From: an uncultured Nitrospira sp.
GTDB taxonomy: Bacteria; Nitrospirota; Nitrospiria; Nitrospirales; Nitrospiraceae
Reading direction: 5' to 3'
Assembly (NCBI GenBank): GCA_946479785.1
Contig: CAMLHQ010000015.1
Coordinates: forward strand, 1 to 53,127
Length of the DNA stretch: 53,127 nucleotides
Shown here: piece after piece, positions 51,018-53,127 of the stretch
Position numbering within the stretch: position 1 is the first letter of the stretch
How the letters are laid out: each line of letters starts with the position of its first letter
Program-made: the position numbers and the translations under genes
Notes under the pieces: model-generated
What the model was told of the DNA's origin: nothing
Seen by the model: only the letters and a program-made list of their open reading frames with translations
Databases searched by the model: none

Positions 51018-51097
51018 GCACGCAAGACCGATCGCATTTCTACATCAAGGGCGGTGCTCGGTGCATGCGCGCAGTAGGAGATCAATCAGCCCTCACC
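51018..51097 (+). repeat. Direct repeat, right copy
   Basis: Second copy of the repeat at 50118, same orientation, starting GCACGCAAGACCGATCG. After the identical central block it carries a one-base insertion. It lies 57 bases after the HEAT-repeat stop codon. Confidence 0.75.
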
Positions 51098-51209
51098 GCT
51101 GAAGAGGAAAATCGGGAGCTTGGAACTATTGTTTTGAAGATACTGTTCACTGGTCAGGCGCGCGCGCCGTTCTGAATTGGGAGGAGGAGGAAGGGGAAGA
51201 AGAGTCCAG

Positions 51210-52067
51210 CTATACGGCTTCGGTTTTTACCTGCTCGTTGGTCCAGTCGAGGACGGCGATTTCCGGCCGGCAATTCCAACGGAACGGCAGGAAGGACCAT
51301 CCGAGGCCGCGATTGACGTACAGGCGATGCCGAGCGTTCTCATGTCGTCCGGCAATCCGGCCTCGGCAACCGGGTGGAAGCCAGAACGTAGGGACTCCGG
51401 GAATTTGCCACTGACCGCCGTGACTGTGTCCGCACAGCACCAGGTCAACGGCATGATCCTCGTCCATCATGTCGAGGATGTTCGGCGCATGGGCCAGGAG
51501 CAAGGTAAAGCGGCGGTTCGCAGCAGGCGGAATGCATTGAAGATCGGCGCGATGGAGCGACGGATCATCGACGCCGACTATGGCCAATTCGCCCGTGCCG
51601 GTTGCGATGAACGTCGTCTGATTGATCAGCAGCGTGATCTTATGCCGATCGGCAAGCTCGGCGTACTGCGAGACCGGCACGCCGCTGTAGTGGTCGTGAT
51701 TTCCCAAGGTGATATAGACCGGGGCGATCTTACGCAAACGAGTCAAGAACCCGAAGAGATGAGGCAGCCCTTCCGGGACGTTCAGCAAGTCTCCCGTGAT
51801 AAAAATCCAATCTGGTTGAAGTTCCTCGACGGTGAGGATCACGCCGTCGTGACGCCGTTGGTGCCGATCGACATGAAGATCGCTGAGATGAACCGCCCGG
51901 CGCCCGGCAAGATGGCCGCAGACATGCGTGAGCTGCGTGACCTCGTGGTAGTCCAGGCCGACTTCCCAATGGGGAAAGAGGCGAAAAAACCGGTAGAACG
52001 GCTCGCTCAGGGCATGTCCGATAAAGGTCCGGACTCGATCGGGCCAGGAGGCCATGCGTCTAATCAT
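51210..52067 (-). CDS. Calcineurin-like metallophosphoesterase
   Basis: 285 residues. The full metal-site set is visible: HLSDLHVD (D-x-H), FITGDLLN (G-D), LGNHDHYSG (G-N-H-D), LLLAHAPN and LCGHSHGGQWQ (G-H-x-H). This is the YkuE/LpxH-like branch; the family includes phosphodiesterases acting on lipids and nucleotides. An N-terminal basic-amphipathic helix could associate with the membrane. It overlaps the preceding gene by four bases (ATGA). Substrate unknown. Confidence 0.88.
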   Translation of the reverse strand: MIRRMASWPDRVRTFIGHALSEPFYRFFRLFPHWEVGLDYHEVTQLTHVCGHLAGRRAVHLSDLHVDRHQRRHDGVILTVEELQPDWIFITGDLLNVPEGLPHLFGFLTRLRKIAPVYITLGNHDHYSGVPVSQYAELADRHKITLLINQTTFIATGTGELAIVGVDDPSLHRADLQCIPPAANRRFTLLLAHAPNILDMMDEDHAVDLVLCGHSHGGQWQIPGVPTFWLPPGCRGRIAGRHENARHRLYVNRGLGWSFLPFRWNCRPEIAVLDWTNEQVKTEAV

Positions 52068-52684
52068 TTCATGACCCGATCCAGTTCGGCTCGATCGTCC
52101 GCCGTCACCCGATACCCTCGCTCATATAGGATGCCCATCCCCTTCATCACCTCATCGAGATTACGGATGCGATACCAATGTTCGAACCGGTCCGTTAAGG
52201 TCGTAAGAGGAGAGGGGGCCGCATCGGTCGTATCCAACCGTAGTGAAAGAGAGGAAAAGAGGTCCTGAAGTTCGGCAGCATTGTACGCATGATCATCGTT
52301 CTGATCGGCGACGAGAGCGAATTCATACACGGTGAGGCTCACGGACAACATGGCCTGCGTCTTGGCAAAATCGTCCCGTGCCGCGTCCATCCCGCCTGGA
52401 TAATGACGGGGACAGTCGTTCTCCGGCTGTGAAGATGCGATTGGTTGCCATCGGATGCCTTGTATGGGTGGGAGTGGGTTTTTGGAACCTTTATAAAACC
52501 AAGACAGGCAGGTACTGGCCTGTGCGAACGCCTGCTTGTCCCGATGGACCTGATGCACGATGTGTGTCGCGAATTGGGGAAAGACCTGGTTGTCCAACGG
52601 GAAGGCCAGCCCTATGCCTTCGGCGCCCGAGACGAGAAGCAAGGCGGCCAGGACTCTCAAGCCCAACGGGATGAATGGGCGCAT
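52064..52684 (-). CDS. Periplasmic protein with an EF-hand-like loop
   Basis: 206 residues, signal peptide cut after GIGLA near residue 28. No family recognised. A canonical-length calcium loop DQNDDHAYNAAE (Asp1, Asn3, Asp5, Glu12) occurs near residue 143-154, flanked by helices, so a single EF-hand is possible. Two cysteines near 59 and 91. No Shine-Dalgarno sequence; TGG-TATACT is six bases before the ATG at 52684. Coupled by ATGA to the phosphoesterase and cotranscribed with it. Confidence 0.62.
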   Translation of the reverse strand: MRPFIPLGLRVLAALLLVSGAEGIGLAFPLDNQVFPQFATHIVHQVHRDKQAFAQASTCLSWFYKGSKNPLPPIQGIRWQPIASSQPENDCPRHYPGGMDAARDDFAKTQAMLSVSLTVYEFALVADQNDDHAYNAAELQDLFSSLSLRLDTTDAAPSPLTTLTDRFEHWYRIRNLDEVMKGMGILYERGYRVTADDRAELDRVMK

Positions 52685-52690
52685 AGGCAA

Positions 52691-52699
52691 AGTATACCA
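52691..52699 (-). promoter_or_regulatory. Candidate extended -10 for the EF-hand-like gene
   Basis: TGG-TATACT on the minus strand (TATACT at 52691-52696), six bases before the ATG at 52684. Drives the two-gene operon with the metallophosphoesterase. Confidence 0.45.
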
Positions 52700-52773
52700 C
52701 GGTAGTAGCCGAGCCAAAGCTATTTATGGGGTGCTCGTATGAGCGTCCCCGGCCAACTTCGAGCACGATTGTC

Positions 52774-53127
52774 ATGATTCAACCATTTCTCACCGCTACG
52801 TGCCCCGGCATCGGTGGTCGCATACGGGCGCTGCCGGAAGATTTTCAGGTAGAGGAGCGGCCGTTGTATCTGCCCTGCGGCGAGGGCGAGCACCTGTATG
52901 TGAAGATCACCAAGCGGCTGCTCTCGACTCCTGATCTCGTTCGCAGGATTTCGTCTGCCCTCGGCGTCAAGATCCAGGGCATCGGCACAGCCGGTCTCAA
53001 GGATGCGAGGGCCGTCACGACTCAGATGGTGTCGCTTCACGGCGTGACAGCGGATCGTTTGGTTCGGTTGAAAGTCGACGAGCAGATCCTCTCAATCGAG
53101 GTGCTCGGACGGCACCGCAATCGTCTG
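52774..53127 (+). CDS. truD: tRNA pseudouridine synthase D, N-terminal part (3' end outside window)
   Basis: Makes pseudouridine 13 in tRNA-Glu. The frame is open to the window end (118 codons). LPEDFQVEERPLYLPCGEGEHLYVKITKR is the N-terminal motif and GTAGLKDARAVTTQMVSL carries the catalytic Asp near residue 77. HRNRL at the end is the start of the N-x-x-K/R-L segment of TruD. ATG 52774 is fixed by the family N-terminus; ribosome site weak. Divergent from the EF-hand-like gene with an 89-base gap. Confidence 0.92.
   Translation, partial: MIQPFLTATCPGIGGRIRALPEDFQVEERPLYLPCGEGEHLYVKITKRLLSTPDLVRRISSALGVKIQGIGTAGLKDARAVTTQMVSLHGVTADRLVRLKVDEQILSIEVLGRHRNRL

Noticed and set aside
50993..51175. 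60-codon plus-strand ORF across the right direct repeat
   Set aside because: Its frame is broken in the left repeat copy and no motif is seen; the repeat explains the open frame.
51177..52268. Plus-strand frame of 363 codons opposite the phosphoesterase and its neighbour
   Set aside because: Spans two certain minus-strand genes with catalytic motifs; no family or signal on the plus strand.

Overview
This window looks like chromosomal DNA of a Nitrospira-type bacterium (Nitrospirota). The assignment is by recognition of proteins and gene order, not by a search. The diderm envelope is visible in Pal, an OmpW-like barrel, an LptM-like lipoprotein and many lipoboxes. Lysine synthesis uses LL-diaminopimelate aminotransferase, and base composition is moderately GC-rich throughout. 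Gene density is high and there is no complete insertion sequence, prophage or CRISPR array.

Layout. 1-3155: end of a 2-methylcitrate (propionate) cluster, prpB (partial), prpC and an acyl-CoA ligase. 3156-4144: a 1-kb gap holding the 3' half of a tRNA-Arg (probable attachment-site scar) and two small ORFs. 4145-6857: pal, a PilZ protein, msrA and ttcA. 6926-9650: a phosphatase-like protein, then a translationally coupled zinc metallopeptidase and ATP-grasp ligase. 9752-12580: an outer-membrane barrel, gpmA and two unknowns. 12723-22702: a ten-kilobase run argD-argF-argG-argH-lptM-radical SAM-lysA-dapA-dapB that makes arginine and lysine and carries an unassigned B12/radical SAM enzyme in the middle. 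22831-33200: small membrane and zinc-ribbon proteins, a transaldolase-family gene, a family-5 uracil-DNA glycosylase, a lytic transglycosylase, glycerate 2-kinase, a dikinase without a PEP barrel, rmuC and a MazG-like protein. 33226-34101: a zinc-ribbon/PilZ gene between two related palindromic repeats. 34120-37508: panC, folK, dapL and a glutamine amidotransferase. 37718-45296: macro domain, lipoproteins, a methyltransferase, a seven-bladed propeller and a CrtC-like secreted protein. 45454-48824: a coupled block of Lon-N domain protein, DrrAB-type ABC exporter and SirB1-family protein. 48852-53127: beta-lactamase-fold hydrolase with a MarR regulator, a HEAT-repeat membrane protein between direct repeats, a metallophosphoesterase and the start of truD.

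How genes work together. DapL at 35.6-36.7 kb supplies the meso-DAP precursor that lysA (in the arg/lys run with dapA and dapB) decarboxylates, so the lysine route is split over two loci. gpmA, gckA and the transaldolase-family gene belong to central carbon metabolism. rmuC and the UDG concern DNA repair, and ttcA and truD modify tRNA.

Most notable signals. (1) About a dozen genes lack a Shine-Dalgarno sequence but have a -10 hexamer 5-10 bases before the ATG, which predicts leaderless mRNAs. (2) The metallopeptidase/ATP-grasp pair and the radical SAM protein with a STAS-like tail have no assigned function. (3) Two repeat families bracket single genes. (4) Three small ORFs, two of them zinc-ribbon-like, would be missed by length cut-offs.
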